Source: Aquibacillus sediminis
Lineage (GTDB): Bacteria > Bacillota > Bacilli > Bacillales > Amphibacillaceae
Assembly: GCF_005870085.1 (NCBI RefSeq)
Contig: NZ_SZNM01000004.1
Span: 248,001 to 312,000 of the forward strand
Reading direction: 5' to 3'
Length of the DNA: 64,000 bases
A program made the position numbers and the translations under genes. Positions 52,157-61,751 of this stretch are shown one piece after another. A model generated the notes under the pieces. It was not told where the DNA came from. It saw only the letters and a program-made list of their open reading frames with translations, and made no database searches. The stretch's first letter is position 1; every line of letters starts with the position of its first letter.

Positions 52157-53218
52157 ATGGTGAACTATATGGAAGCCTTTACTCATTATAAAATAAAAGA
52201 GACAGATGATGGCTTTGAGGTCATTTTATATCTAGATGAAAACTTAACAGAGTTCTCAGATGAGTTAGGAACTGTCCCCAAGATGAAGGAGTCGGATATT
52301 GAAAAGGAAGCAGTAAGTTATGTAAAAAGGCTCCTTCCCTCTTTAAAGGTGAAATCAGTTAAAATTATGGCTGGTGCTATGTTGTTAACATCATTAGCAT
52401 TCGGTGCCGTCACAGATCATCAAGTAGCCGCGGCTGAAAGCCCTGTAAATCAAACACAAAGCCTGTCTTCCTATACTGTATCAGCTGGAGATACTCTATA
52501 TGGGATTGCTAAACGCACTGGCACTACGGTAGATGCAATCAAACAAGCAAACCAGTTATCGTCAAACGTGATACAAGTCGGCCAGACATTAACGATACCT
52601 ACTAGCGCTACATCCAATCCAACTCAAGCAAGCGGAACAACCTATCAAGTCGTTTCAGGAGATACCTTATATGGAATTGCAGCACGTAACGGAACAACGG
52701 TAGATGCAATCAAACAAGCGAACCAATTATCATCTAATTTGTTACAGGTTGGTCAGACGCTAACCATACCTGGTACTGCATCATCGCCGATGCCGACAGA
52801 TACAACATTATCATCACCAACAAAACAAACAGAACAACAGGAAGATCTAAATCAGGAAGAAGTAGAGTGGCTAGCGAAGATGATATACAGTGAAGGTAGG
52901 GGTGAATCCTTAGAAGGACAAATTGCTATTGGAGCTGTGATTATGAATCGTGTAGAAAGTCCAATATTTCCGAACAATGTAAAAGATGTTTTATTTGAGA
53001 AAAGTTATGGGTATTATCAATTTACGCCAGCAGAAACGGGCGCGATTAACAATGCAACACCGAACGCACAAAACATAGAAGCGGCAGAACGAGCGATTCA
53101 AGGGGAAGATCCAACAAATGGAGCATTATTTTTTTACAACCCTGATAAAACATCAAGTTCCTATCTTAAAAGTCGTACCGTTTCAACTATTATAGGTAAC
53201 CATACGTTTGCGTTTTAA
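52157..53218 (+). CDS. LysM-LysM-SleB cell-wall hydrolase
   Basis: A 353-residue wall enzyme. Order: an unusual ~65-residue hydrophilic N-terminus (HYKIKETDDGFEVILYLDEN), a hydrophobic export/anchor segment (about 70-85) with AAAES cleavage-like end, two near-identical LysM domains (YTVSAGDTLYGIAKRTGTT; YQVVSGDTLYGIAARNGTT), a Pro/Thr/Ser linker, and a SleB-type hydrolase_2 domain with catalytic Glu in MIYSEGRGE. SleB enzymes cut peptidoglycan, including spore cortex. Start 52157 (ATG) or 52169 (ATG) is undecided. Confidence 0.88.
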   Translation: MVNYMEAFTHYKIKETDDGFEVILYLDENLTEFSDELGTVPKMKESDIEKEAVSYVKRLLPSLKVKSVKIMAGAMLLTSLAFGAVTDHQVAAAESPVNQTQSLSSYTVSAGDTLYGIAKRTGTTVDAIKQANQLSSNVIQVGQTLTIPTSATSNPTQASGTTYQVVSGDTLYGIAARNGTTVDAIKQANQLSSNLLQVGQTLTIPGTASSPMPTDTTLSSPTKQTEQQEDLNQEEVEWLAKMIYSEGRGESLEGQIAIGAVIMNRVESPIFPNNVKDVLFEKSYGYYQFTPAETGAINNATPNAQNIEAAERAIQGEDPTNGALFFYNPDKTSSSYLKSRTVSTIIGNHTFAF

Positions 53219-53398
53219 AATGGGACAGGGTTGCTTTCCCCCTTCTTTTTTTGCTTAAAAAAGGTAGCCTGTCTCCTTGTACTACCAATGTTAATCTGAA
53301 CATTTTTTCCTTTCTTGGACAGGATTTTTGCTCGTTGTCAGTCAATGGGCGGATCTGTCTCCCTCCTGTCTCTTCTTTTATCTTTTGGCATATTAAAA

Positions 53399-53436
53399 AC
53401 CCCCCAAAGTTAGTTTTTCTAACTTTTGGTGGGGTT
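53399..53436. terminator. Terminator-like hairpin
   Basis: CCCCCCAAAGTTAG pairs with CTAACTTTTGGTGGGG around a T5 loop (53400-53413 with 53419-53434). It lies between converging genes. The rest of 53219-53509 holds GGGACAGG repeats and no gene. Confidence 0.7.
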
Positions 53437-53509
53437 GTACAATCCGCTTGCTCTATTTCCTCTTCGGCTAGCCATTAGTGGGTTGCTAAATATGTCGCTT
53501 TGTCTCTAC

Positions 53510-54682
53510 TTACTGGGACAGAGTCCCTGTCCCCATGTCCCACCCTTTGGCTTTTTCGTTGGTCATTTTTACAAATTTATTTTCATAGGTGCGTTTTTTC
53601 TTGGTGTTACCGGTGGCTTCGAAGAATTTAATGGTATCTGCAAGGGCATTTTCTAATAAGTCTGGGTCATTTGTTTTTTCGATTTCTTCGATGGCGTTCT
53701 CATAATTTCTTCCAGCCTGTAATGTATTTGGTTGTTCTTTATTCTCCAAGCAGTATGCATATTGCATATAGATCATACCAACTTCTTTAGGAGAATAATT
53801 AGGGAGTTTCAAATGAATAGCAATTGCCTGTTCATAGTATGGAACTGCTTGATCATACTGCGATTGATCAAAATAATTAAATGCCATCTCTGTATACGCT
53901 TCTGCATGGACTAACTTATTGGCAAGAGTTGATTCATCAAACATTGGAAAGGCCTCTTCCAAATACATATTAGCTTTTTCATACTCATTTTTACTTCCAT
54001 ACATTTTAGCGATACTTACGAGACTATTAATTTTAATTTCTGCGTTCGTATCTCCAGCAAGTTCAAGTGTCTTTTGTAAATAATCAATCGCATCATCTGT
54101 TTCATTGATCATGGAATGGAGCGCACCAAGTTTGAAATGAAGAAACAGTACCATTTGGTTTTGATCATTTTGTGCATTTTCTTGTTGAAAATAAGTTAAA
54201 CCACGCTTATAATACTTGATTGCTCTAAGGAACTTTTCTAAATTTTCTTCCGCTTCCCCTAGTACGAGATAAGCACGTGCCGCTTTTATCTGGTCAATTG
54301 GTTCCTCATTTTCGATTTGTTTCACGGCGTCTGACATAATTTTTCGCGCAAGCTTATAATCGCACATAAATGCTAAATTACCATATAAGATAATTTCATC
54401 GGTTGATTTGTCTTGCATATCTTGATATAAGTCTTTAATAATCGCTGCTGCTTGTCTTCCTTCTCCTATTTGCGAATGACAAGTTGCATCAAGAAGGGAC
54501 AAAGTGGTCCCCAACGTTTTACTTGTTTCATGGTTTTGTCGAAACTCTTTTGTTTTTGATAACACATTAGGAAAGTGTCCGCGTTTGAACTCATCCACAA
54601 TTACTTGCACTTCCTCTTTGTTATCCTCATTTATGTATGCTTTTAGATTTTCTTCTACATTTAAAATATCCATTGTTGACAT
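53510..54682 (-). CDS. Tetratricopeptide-repeat protein
   Basis: A 390-residue all-helical TPR protein. Repeats are visible as ARAYLVLGEAEENLEKFLRA, LHFKLGALHSMINETDDAID, YTEMAFNYFDQSQYDQAVPY and others. No N-terminal helix-turn-helix, signal peptide or catalytic domain is present, so it is a scaffold or a Rap-like regulator; length is near Rap proteins (about 375-380) but no diagnostic residues can be claimed. RBS AGGAG before the first ATG. Confidence 0.75.
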   Translation of the reverse strand: MSTMDILNVEENLKAYINEDNKEEVQVIVDEFKRGHFPNVLSKTKEFRQNHETSKTLGTTLSLLDATCHSQIGEGRQAAAIIKDLYQDMQDKSTDEIILYGNLAFMCDYKLARKIMSDAVKQIENEEPIDQIKAARAYLVLGEAEENLEKFLRAIKYYKRGLTYFQQENAQNDQNQMVLFLHFKLGALHSMINETDDAIDYLQKTLELAGDTNAEIKINSLVSIAKMYGSKNEYEKANMYLEEAFPMFDESTLANKLVHAEAYTEMAFNYFDQSQYDQAVPYYEQAIAIHLKLPNYSPKEVGMIYMQYAYCLENKEQPNTLQAGRNYENAIEEIEKTNDPDLLENALADTIKFFEATGNTKKKRTYENKFVKMTNEKAKGWDMGTGTLSQ

Positions 54683-54919
54683 ATATCTTACTCCTATCTT
54701 TCCAAATTAGTAGTCGTTTATCACTTTTAAGTGGTCACTTAAAAAAAGCAACGTTCTAGTTAGATAGCTTACCTCATCATGCACGTTAAGATATCTAGTT
54801 CTATTACCATATTTACCTATTTAGAATCGTTTTAAACTATGCATTCCAAGCTAACAGTAGTAATCTAATGGTTCGTAATTGCAATTTTAACGCAATAATA
54901 GTGCATCTTTAGATTTAAC

Positions 54920-55798
54920 TTAGCGTTTTTTTCCCTTATCTCGGTGATTGTGTTTGTCTAACTGAATCACAACCCCTTGGACAACCCGTGTATTACCATC
55001 CACTTTTCCTTCGTTTTCTTCTTCCTTCGTTCCCCATAATTTCAACAAGTAATAGATCGCAATCGAGTAACTTGTAAGTTGCATTAATTTCAAGAATCCT
55101 CCTGCTAATTGTTGATCATTCAATGCGTTCAGGGCAGGAATTAGTTCACCGGATACTGTCATGTATGGAGTGTACATCGGCTGCTGTGCAACAATTAAAA
55201 ATATAGCAACAGGCATTAAAAACAACACCATAATAAAAACGTAGGCCCCGCGAAGGAAATAGCTATGATCAGCAATTTCCTCTGATGGTTGAATAATCAT
55301 CCACCAAGTAAGAAGAGCGAACATAACTAACAGTACCTCATAGAAAAATTGTAACAGTACACTTCCAGTAATCGCATTAAATGCCGGCGGTAGGGTGAAT
55401 ATCGTGATCAATGCATTAAATAGTAACGCAAGCGGCCATGGATGTGCGAACAGTACTTTAGCAATAGCCGCCTTCTTATGACGCCAAAAAAATACTTGCA
55501 CATATTGCTTCGGCAAACTCAAAATAAACAATGGTACTGCGATAAAAATGATAATGGATAGCTGTAAAATCAAGGCACTGACTAAATAATAATCTGCAAC
55601 CACAGCAAATGGCGTTCCTTTAACAAGAAAAAATAACGAGATAGCCGTGAAAAAATAAATCTTCTGATTCGTTGTTGGGTTGTAATGTGGTGAGTGAATC
55701 ATCGTTTTGACATACCAATAACAAAGTAACATGGATATCATCAATGTAAAGGGACCAACTAGTTCATACCAAGCATGATTGGCTAGTAAATAACTCAT
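54920..55798 (-). CDS. CtaG-like (caa3-type) membrane protein
   Basis: A 292-residue protein with about seven membrane helices and a charged cytoplasmic tail ending KHNHRDKGKKR. Conserved features of the caa3_CtaG family: LFFLVKGTPFAVVADYYLVS, FAHPWPLALLFNALITIFTL and PMYTPYM. In B. subtilis CtaG supports assembly of the CuA centre of caa3 oxidase. No cytochrome oxidase gene is nearby. RBS GGAGGTAA. Confidence 0.88.
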   Translation of the reverse strand: MSYLLANHAWYELVGPFTLMISMLLCYWYVKTMIHSPHYNPTTNQKIYFFTAISLFFLVKGTPFAVVADYYLVSALILQLSIIIFIAVPLFILSLPKQYVQVFFWRHKKAAIAKVLFAHPWPLALLFNALITIFTLPPAFNAITGSVLLQFFYEVLLVMFALLTWWMIIQPSEEIADHSYFLRGAYVFIMVLFLMPVAIFLIVAQQPMYTPYMTVSGELIPALNALNDQQLAGGFLKLMQLTSYSIAIYYLLKLWGTKEEENEGKVDGNTRVVQGVVIQLDKHNHRDKGKKR

Positions 55799-56410
55799 TT
55801 TGCATTACCTCCAAGATTATGATCAGCAGATGTGTTATGCCAATTTTTTGAGTATGCAATTAATGTGAGCTTCATTTCACCTATTCATTCATCGAGTAAC
55901 GTTCCTGTTGAAATGGTTATTATCTTCAAAAGTATCGTTAAACGACCGCTCACAATAACCTGTTACTAGTTATCGTAGACAATTCAGCATTCCTTTTCAA
56001 CAAACTAACTAGAATCATTTCCATAAATCTACTATAATCGATATCTATTCTAAAGGGTGTGATTTATTTTATACGACAACTTATTTTTTTCTATATATCC
56101 AAATCCCCACATTTCTTAAAAAAGCTAAGTGAATTGTTCCTATTACCTATTTCCTTATTTGGCTTAGATAATTTCTGTTATGTATCGTCTCATTGTTATA
56201 ATAATCATCACGATTAGTGTTTATGTAGGAAAAAATTATTAAATAAATGTGTCGATAAATCCAGTATGTTCCTATTCTTCATATATATATTCCCTAGTAA
56301 TTTAACATAAATTCTCCTATTATTTGGTATAGACCATTTCAAGTGTGAATGTTATGTAGTTATAATTTTTATGTAACGTCCTAATAAACAATATGAAAAG
56401 GAAGAGATAA
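55799..56410. other. AT-rich intergenic region
   Basis: About 610 bp upstream of the CtaG-like gene. No open frame, repeat or RNA structure can be supported; TATAAT near 56360 may serve the small peptide gene at 56411. Confidence 0.5.
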
Positions 56411-56515
56411 ATGCTAAATATCATAATTATTATCGTATTGATCTGTTGGGCTATAGCACTTATAGATATTATATTAAGACCAATTAGAAGATTATTTAGA
56501 AAGGATCATCGATAG
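56411..56515 (+). CDS. 34-residue membrane peptide
   Basis: MLNIIIIIVLICWAIALIDI then ILRPIRRLFRKDHR: a single membrane helix with a strongly basic C-terminus. GGAAGAGATAA precedes the ATG. Too short for most gene finders. The layout fits small membrane regulators or type I toxins; no antisense antitoxin is evident. Confidence 0.45.
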   Translation: MLNIIIIIVLICWAIALIDIILRPIRRLFRKDHR

Positions 56516-56663
56516 GATAGATGATTAGTAGTATATGGACGAAACTAAGAGTCATTGACTAGGGTAGAAATAATCAGAGAGTAGAGGCTAATGTAGGCTT
56601 TATAAGTTAAAGAAGTCTATTCTAAATACTGAGCATTCTGTTATATAGGGGAGAAAGCCTTTT

Positions 56664-57252
56664 ATGCAAAAAACTTTTGCAAACTACTACGACAAAGCAA
56701 TGGCACCGTTAGAGAAAAGGTATATCCATAGATGGCGCAAGAACTTATTAGCGAAAACAACCGGTACAGTACTAGAAATTGGCTTTGGTAGTACTGGCAT
56801 TAATTTTCCTATTTACGAGACCTGTGACAAAGTTATCGCCATTGAGCCCAACCCTTATATGTTGGAAAAAGCGAAACACCGAACACACCAAACTAGTGTA
56901 CCAATTGATCTTGTAGAAAGTATAGCAGAGCAACTGCCGATTGCAGATGATTCAGTTGATACGATTGCGATGACATTGGTGCTTTGTTCCGTGATGATAT
57001 GGAGCCAGTGTTGCAAGAGTGCAAACGAGTGCTTAAACCGAATGGGAAACTTTTGGTGTTAGAGCATATCAAGATGAAGCAACCAATAATGGCTGGAATG
57101 CAGTACCTTTTCACCTCAATTTGGAAGTGGACCTGCGATGGTTATCACCTTAATCGCCATACGCAAAAATCAACTAAAGAAACTGGATTGAGATTTTAGA
57201 GTGTAAACATTATCTATCTAGTTTAGTCCTCTCACTTGTCGCACGACTTTAA
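56664..57252 (+). pseudogene. Frameshifted class I SAM methyltransferase
   Basis: SAM-binding motif VLEIGFGSTGINFP and acidic motif VIAIEPNPYML are intact, then a one-base deletion near 56990 breaks the frame (SVMIWS instead of SVDDMEPVLQECKRVLKPNG). A second one-base deletion near 57189 turns ETGFEILECKHYLSS into ETGLRF-stop; the original end is at 57252. Repaired length about 196 residues, typical of small-molecule methyltransferases. RBS GGGGAG. Confidence 0.85.
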
Positions 57253-57263
57253 CAAACTTTTTA

Positions 57264-57292
57264 TTGACGTTTTTCGACAAAACTGATATTAT
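57264..57292 (+). promoter_or_regulatory. Sigma-A promoter of the pbuG leader
   Basis: TTGACG (57264-57269), 17-nt spacer, TATTAT (57287-57292); transcription would start near 57299, shortly before the riboswitch. Confidence 0.75.
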
Positions 57293-57326
57293 TTCTCTAT
57301 TATTCTTAAAAACAAAACAACATCAA

Positions 57327-57394
57327 CCTTGTATAAGTTCAAGAATATGGCTTGAACGTTTCTACCAGCTACCTTAAATAGCTTGTCTACAAGG
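57327..57394 (+). promoter_or_regulatory. Purine (guanine-type) riboswitch aptamer
   Basis: P1 CCTTGTA/TACAAGG (57327-57333 with 57388-57394), P2 TTCAAG/CTTGAA around loop AATATGG, J2/3 GTTTCTACC, P3 AGCT/AGCT around ACCTTAAAT. The specificity base is C (57387 in GTCTAC), which pairs with guanine or hypoxanthine rather than adenine. It precedes a purine permease gene, as expected. Confidence 0.93.
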
Positions 57395-57426
57395 AATAAG
57401 AAATATAATGGTATATTTCTTATTCC
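57393..57426 (+). promoter_or_regulatory. Switching hairpin of the purine riboswitch
   Basis: GGAATAAGAAATATA pairs with TATATTTCTTATTCC (15 bp, loop ATGG). Its left arm overlaps the last bases of P1, so it could compete with the aptamer. It has no T-tract itself. Confidence 0.6.
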
Positions 57427-57438
57427 TAAATGTAGAGC

Positions 57439-57470
57439 AAACTTTGGCTGTTAGTAGCCAAAGTTTTTTT
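57439..57470 (+). terminator. Riboswitch-controlled terminator
   Basis: AAACTTTGGCT/AGCCAAAGTTT (57439-57449 with 57456-57466) and a run of T residues, in the leader of the permease gene; likely the off-state attenuator. Confidence 0.85.
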
Positions 57471-57504
57471 GTGTGTAAAATAGGAGATTAGGAGATGAAA
57501 CACC

Positions 57505-58800
57505 ATGAAAAATTTCTTTCGTATGGAGGAAAGAAATACGACATTTAAACAAGAAACACTTGCAGGAGTAACAACCTTTTTGTCTGTTGCTTATATTTTA
57601 GTGGTGAATCCACTTATTCTTAGCCAGGCGGGAATGGACAAAGGAGCTGTCTTTACCGCAACTGCATTGACCGCGATAATTGGATCACTTCTAATCGGTA
57701 TATTAAGTAATTATCCAATTGCGATTGCCCCAAGTATGGGGTTGAATTCATTCTTTACCTTTTCTGTTTGTATTGGGATGGGGATTCCATGGCCAGTTGC
57801 CTTAACGGGAGTGTTTATTGCTAGTATTTTGTTTGTATTGTTAAGTTTATTAAAAATACGGGAAAAAATCATTAACATCATTCCGGCTGATTTAAAACAT
57901 GCAATCGCTTCAGGAATTGGCTTTTTCATCGCCTTTATTGGCTTAAAAAATGCCGGTATTATTATTTCAAACGAAGATACGTTTGTTGCGATTGGAAACT
58001 TGGCATCACCTATGACGGTCCTTGCAGTCATCGGTCTAATTTTAACGATTTATCTACTCTTGCGCGGAGTTAGTGGAGGTATTTTTTATGGGATGGTCGT
58101 CACTACCATCATTGGGATGGTTGTCGGACTAATAAACACGCCGAATTCTGTTATTGGTACGATACCAAGTCTTGAGCCAACATTTGGTGTTGTATTTACT
58201 CATCTACAAGATAGTTTCACCCCTGAATTATTGGCTGTTATCTTCACGTTTTTGTTTGTTGCATTTTTTGATACGACTGGTGCATTAATAGCTCTTACTA
58301 GTCAAGCTGGATTAATGAAAGGTAACAAACTTCCAAATGCAGGAAGAGCATTACTAGCGGATTCAACAGCGGGTGTGATTGGTGCGATTTTCGGAACATC
58401 CACCCCAGCTACGAGTGTAGAATCTTCTGCAGGTATTGCAGTTGGCGGACGGACTGGATTTACATCGGTTGTTATTGCAGGGTGTTTTGCGATTGCATTA
58501 CTCTTTTCTCCTGTTCTTGCTGTGATTACAACAGAAGTGACCGCGCCAGCACTAATCATTGTTGGTGCCTTAATGGCAATGGAAATTAGCCATATTCGTT
58601 GGGATAAATTAGAAGTGGTGATCCCTGCTTTTATGACAATTATTATGATGCCTCTCACTTCTAGTGTGGCAACAGGAATTGCGTTTGGTTTCGCACTATA
58701 TCCATTAACACTAATCGCCCAAAAACGATTTAAAGAAATTCATCCGATTATGTATGTGTTAGCGGTATTGTTCATTTCTTACCTTGGTCTCTTGGCCTAG
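57505..58800 (+). CDS. pbuG: Hypoxanthine/guanine permease PbuG (NCS2/AzgA family)
   Basis: A 431-residue purine-base:proton importer with about 12-14 membrane segments. Strong resemblance to B. subtilis PbuG: TLAGVTTFLSVAYILVVNPLILS, AIAPSMGLNSFFTF, FVAFFDTTGALIALTSQAGLM, GTSTPATSVESSAGIAVGGRTG and IHPIMYVLAV. RBS AGGAGATG. The guanine-type riboswitch upstream should shut expression off when purines are plentiful. Terminator follows. Confidence 0.95.
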   Translation: MKNFFRMEERNTTFKQETLAGVTTFLSVAYILVVNPLILSQAGMDKGAVFTATALTAIIGSLLIGILSNYPIAIAPSMGLNSFFTFSVCIGMGIPWPVALTGVFIASILFVLLSLLKIREKIINIIPADLKHAIASGIGFFIAFIGLKNAGIIISNEDTFVAIGNLASPMTVLAVIGLILTIYLLLRGVSGGIFYGMVVTTIIGMVVGLINTPNSVIGTIPSLEPTFGVVFTHLQDSFTPELLAVIFTFLFVAFFDTTGALIALTSQAGLMKGNKLPNAGRALLADSTAGVIGAIFGTSTPATSVESSAGIAVGGRTGFTSVVIAGCFAIALLFSPVLAVITTEVTAPALIIVGALMAMEISHIRWDKLEVVIPAFMTIIMMPLTSSVATGIAFGFALYPLTLIAQKRFKEIHPIMYVLAVLFISYLGLLA

Positions 58801-58825
58801 AAATAGGTGGTTACATAATGGATAA

Positions 58826-58870
58826 AAAACTCCCTAAGGAACGATTTTTTGGACCTTAGGGAGTTTTTTT
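58826..58870 (+). terminator. Terminator of pbuG
   Basis: Perfect 14-bp stem (58826-58839 with 58854-58867), then T-run. Nothing else is supported in 58871-59103. Confidence 0.92.
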
Positions 58871-59103
58871 GAATCTGATTTTTTGCCATGTCATTCGTCA
58901 CCGATCTTGCTAAATGGCATATGTTATCAAGGAGGGGCGTACAAATACTATCAACTTCTCTCAAATAAAACGATTGGGTTCGTCACTATAGACAAAACGC
59001 AAGCAGATAAATTAACTAGTGTTGCAGTTAGTCCTCTGCAACGAACGATTATCATATTCTTTTTCCTAATGAAATGGTGTCGCTCCGAGAACTAACTATA
59101 GGT

Positions 59104-60060
59104 TTAAGTAAACACATCAATATCCATTTCATCCATGACTTTTTGTTTGGCAGCGTCAGATACGTGGGTATATTTTTGTGTTGTATTTAAATTGGCATGT
59201 CCCAATAATTCTTGCGCTGTTCTAATATCATATCCATTTTGTATTAAGATCGTCGCAAATGAATGTCGCAATTTGTGACTAGAAATCTTCTTTTGTTCCC
59301 AATCATGATAGCTTCCACTCTTTAGTAAACTCCTGACTACTTTTTCAGCAATGTTTTGAATTCGTCTTACCGATAAACGTTTGCCATAGCGGCTCAAGAA
59401 CACCGCATCTTTATGTCCTTCAATGCCAAACTCGCGATGATTTTCAATATAGTCCACTAATTCGTCATATAACTGTTTTGGTAATGGAATGTAACGAGTT
59501 TTGTTCCCTTTCCCGTGTACAGTTAATCCTTTAAGTGTATGGTTGATACTTGATTTATTCAATAAATGAACTTCATTCACGCGCAAACCACAAAATGCCA
59601 TCAATCCCATGATCACTTTGTTTCGTTTTACATACATTTTTTTGCTAACTTTGCTAATTTCGTCAAAAAATACTTTTAATTCCTGTTTCTCCAAATAAGT
59701 AGGTAAGGGATTTTTTTGCTCTTTGGCACGATCGACCCCCATGGCAGGGTTGTTTTCAACAAATTCATATTCGATTAAACACTTATAAAAAGAACGGATT
59801 GAAATCAACCTTCTATTTCTAGTCGCTGCAGCATTTCCTTTCTTATTTTTTAAAAAATTCATAAATAAGGTAAGATCCATTTTCTTTACATGTTCAAGTG
59901 ATATAGGTTCTGATTTTTTTCGATTGATAAATTGCAAAAATAATTGAACATCTCGTAAATAATAATCAATCGTATGCTTGGAATAATCTTTGTTATCCAT
60001 GTGGGTTTCAAATATTAATAATTCATCTTCATAAAATTCTTTGATTTCAATTGCATCCAT
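59104..60060 (-). CDS. Tyrosine recombinase (XerC/XerD-like)
   Basis: A 318-residue site-specific recombinase. N-terminal SAM-like core-binding domain (about 15-105) and C-terminal catalytic domain with the full set: Arg in FCGLRVNEVH, Lys in VHGKGNKTRY, HKLRHSFA (His-x-x-Arg), LGHANLNTTQKYTHV with His and nucleophile Tyr. Longer than XerC/D (about 296-304) and not in their usual context, so it is probably an accessory or element-derived integrase. No phage genes nearby. RBS AAGGTGA. A 34-bp inverted repeat lies 114 nt upstream of its start. Confidence 0.9.
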   Translation of the reverse strand: MDAIEIKEFYEDELLIFETHMDNKDYSKHTIDYYLRDVQLFLQFINRKKSEPISLEHVKKMDLTLFMNFLKNKKGNAAATRNRRLISIRSFYKCLIEYEFVENNPAMGVDRAKEQKNPLPTYLEKQELKVFFDEISKVSKKMYVKRNKVIMGLMAFCGLRVNEVHLLNKSSINHTLKGLTVHGKGNKTRYIPLPKQLYDELVDYIENHREFGIEGHKDAVFLSRYGKRLSVRRIQNIAEKVVRSLLKSGSYHDWEQKKISSHKLRHSFATILIQNGYDIRTAQELLGHANLNTTQKYTHVSDAAKQKVMDEMDIDVFT

Positions 60061-60173
60061 ATGTTGTCACCTTCGTTTGTTATCTTTCATTCCAGTTGTT
60101 TTTGGCAAAAACCGCCACTAAGCCTGTTATTATGCACTCTTTCCCTAAATTTCTTGTTTTTTAATCACGTACA

Positions 60174-60207
60174 GACATGGCGTGTTATAAGTATTATACG
60201 CCATGTC
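60174..60207. repeat. 34-bp inverted repeat next to the recombinase gene
   Basis: GACATGGCGT (60174-60183) and ACGCCATGTC (60198-60207) are perfect 10-bp inverted arms around a 14-bp AT-rich centre (GTTATAAGTATTAT) that is itself nearly symmetric. Could be a recombination site, an operator or a terminator-like hairpin. Confidence 0.6.
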
Positions 60208-60348
60208 CGCGAGAAAAGTAAAATAAGAACATTATCTTCCATTTTATGGATGAAGTATCGGTTCCTTTTAAATATTAGTTGAGTTTAAAATAGTAGGAAA
60301 AAATGGTAGGAATTAGGATGCTTTGAAATGATATTTAAAAATGGTATA

Positions 60349-60387
60349 AAAAAACGCTTGGATTTTAATTAATCCAAACGTTTTTCG
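60349..60387. terminator. Bidirectional hairpin between GH43 and recombinase genes
   Basis: AAAAACG-c-TTGGATT pairs with AATCCAA-a-CGTTTTT around a TTAATT centre. A-run left, T-run right. The remaining gap 60208-60497 shows nothing else. Confidence 0.8.
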
Positions 60388-60497
60388 TTTAACATATCTA
60401 TTGAAGGTTTATTACCGTATGATTGCTTTATCTGCTAAACTTGTAGTTTATAAAAAAAGAGACCTTAATAGATTTTTTCACTAGATTAAAAGTCTAA

Positions 60498-61454
<957 letters not shown>

Positions 61455-61464
61455 CTATTAATAA

Positions 61465-61478
61465 AGTAAACCCTTTCA
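61465..61478 (-). promoter_or_regulatory. Catabolite-response-element-like site
   Basis: On the minus strand TGAAAGGGTTTACT, 26 bp before the GH43 start, matches the CcpA consensus TGWAANCGNTNWCA except at two positions. Repression by glucose would fit a sugar hydrolase. Confidence 0.35.
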
Positions 61479-61699
61479 TAACCACCTATTATTTTAACAT
61501 AAAGTACCAATTGCATTTTGTATGTACTAGCATTAACTTCATTTTGTCATAATTCATTCACATTAAATTGCTTGTTTTTGGTTTCAGGATTATTGTGATG
61601 TAGCGAATGTTTGCATATTACTTAAACAGTTGGAAGATTCAAATCTTATGTAAAAGTAAGATTTAGCAAATGCAAACCAAAAGTATATAAGTTTTGAAC

Positions 61700-61740
61700 A
61701 AAAGAAAGGTAGACCAAATCAACGATGCGATTTGGTCTAC
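61700..61740 (-). terminator. Terminator of the SLH protein gene
   Basis: Perfect 12-bp stem (61709-61720 with 61729-61740), 8-nt loop; on the minus strand followed by CTTTCTTTTG. The gap 61479-61699 shows no gene. Confidence 0.85.
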
Positions 61741-61751
61741 TAGAACTTCAT

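Noticed and set aside
53510-54682. Rap-phosphatase identity for the TPR protein
   Set aside because: Length and repeats are compatible, but no Phr peptide gene follows and no diagnostic catalytic residues can be shown.
58883-59095. 70-codon forward frame downstream of pbuG
   Set aside because: No ribosome site and no recognisable fold; parts look coding-like, but not enough to call a gene or relic.
60061-60282. Forward frame upstream of the recombinase gene
   Set aside because: It crosses the 34-bp inverted repeat, lacks a ribosome site and has shadow-like composition.
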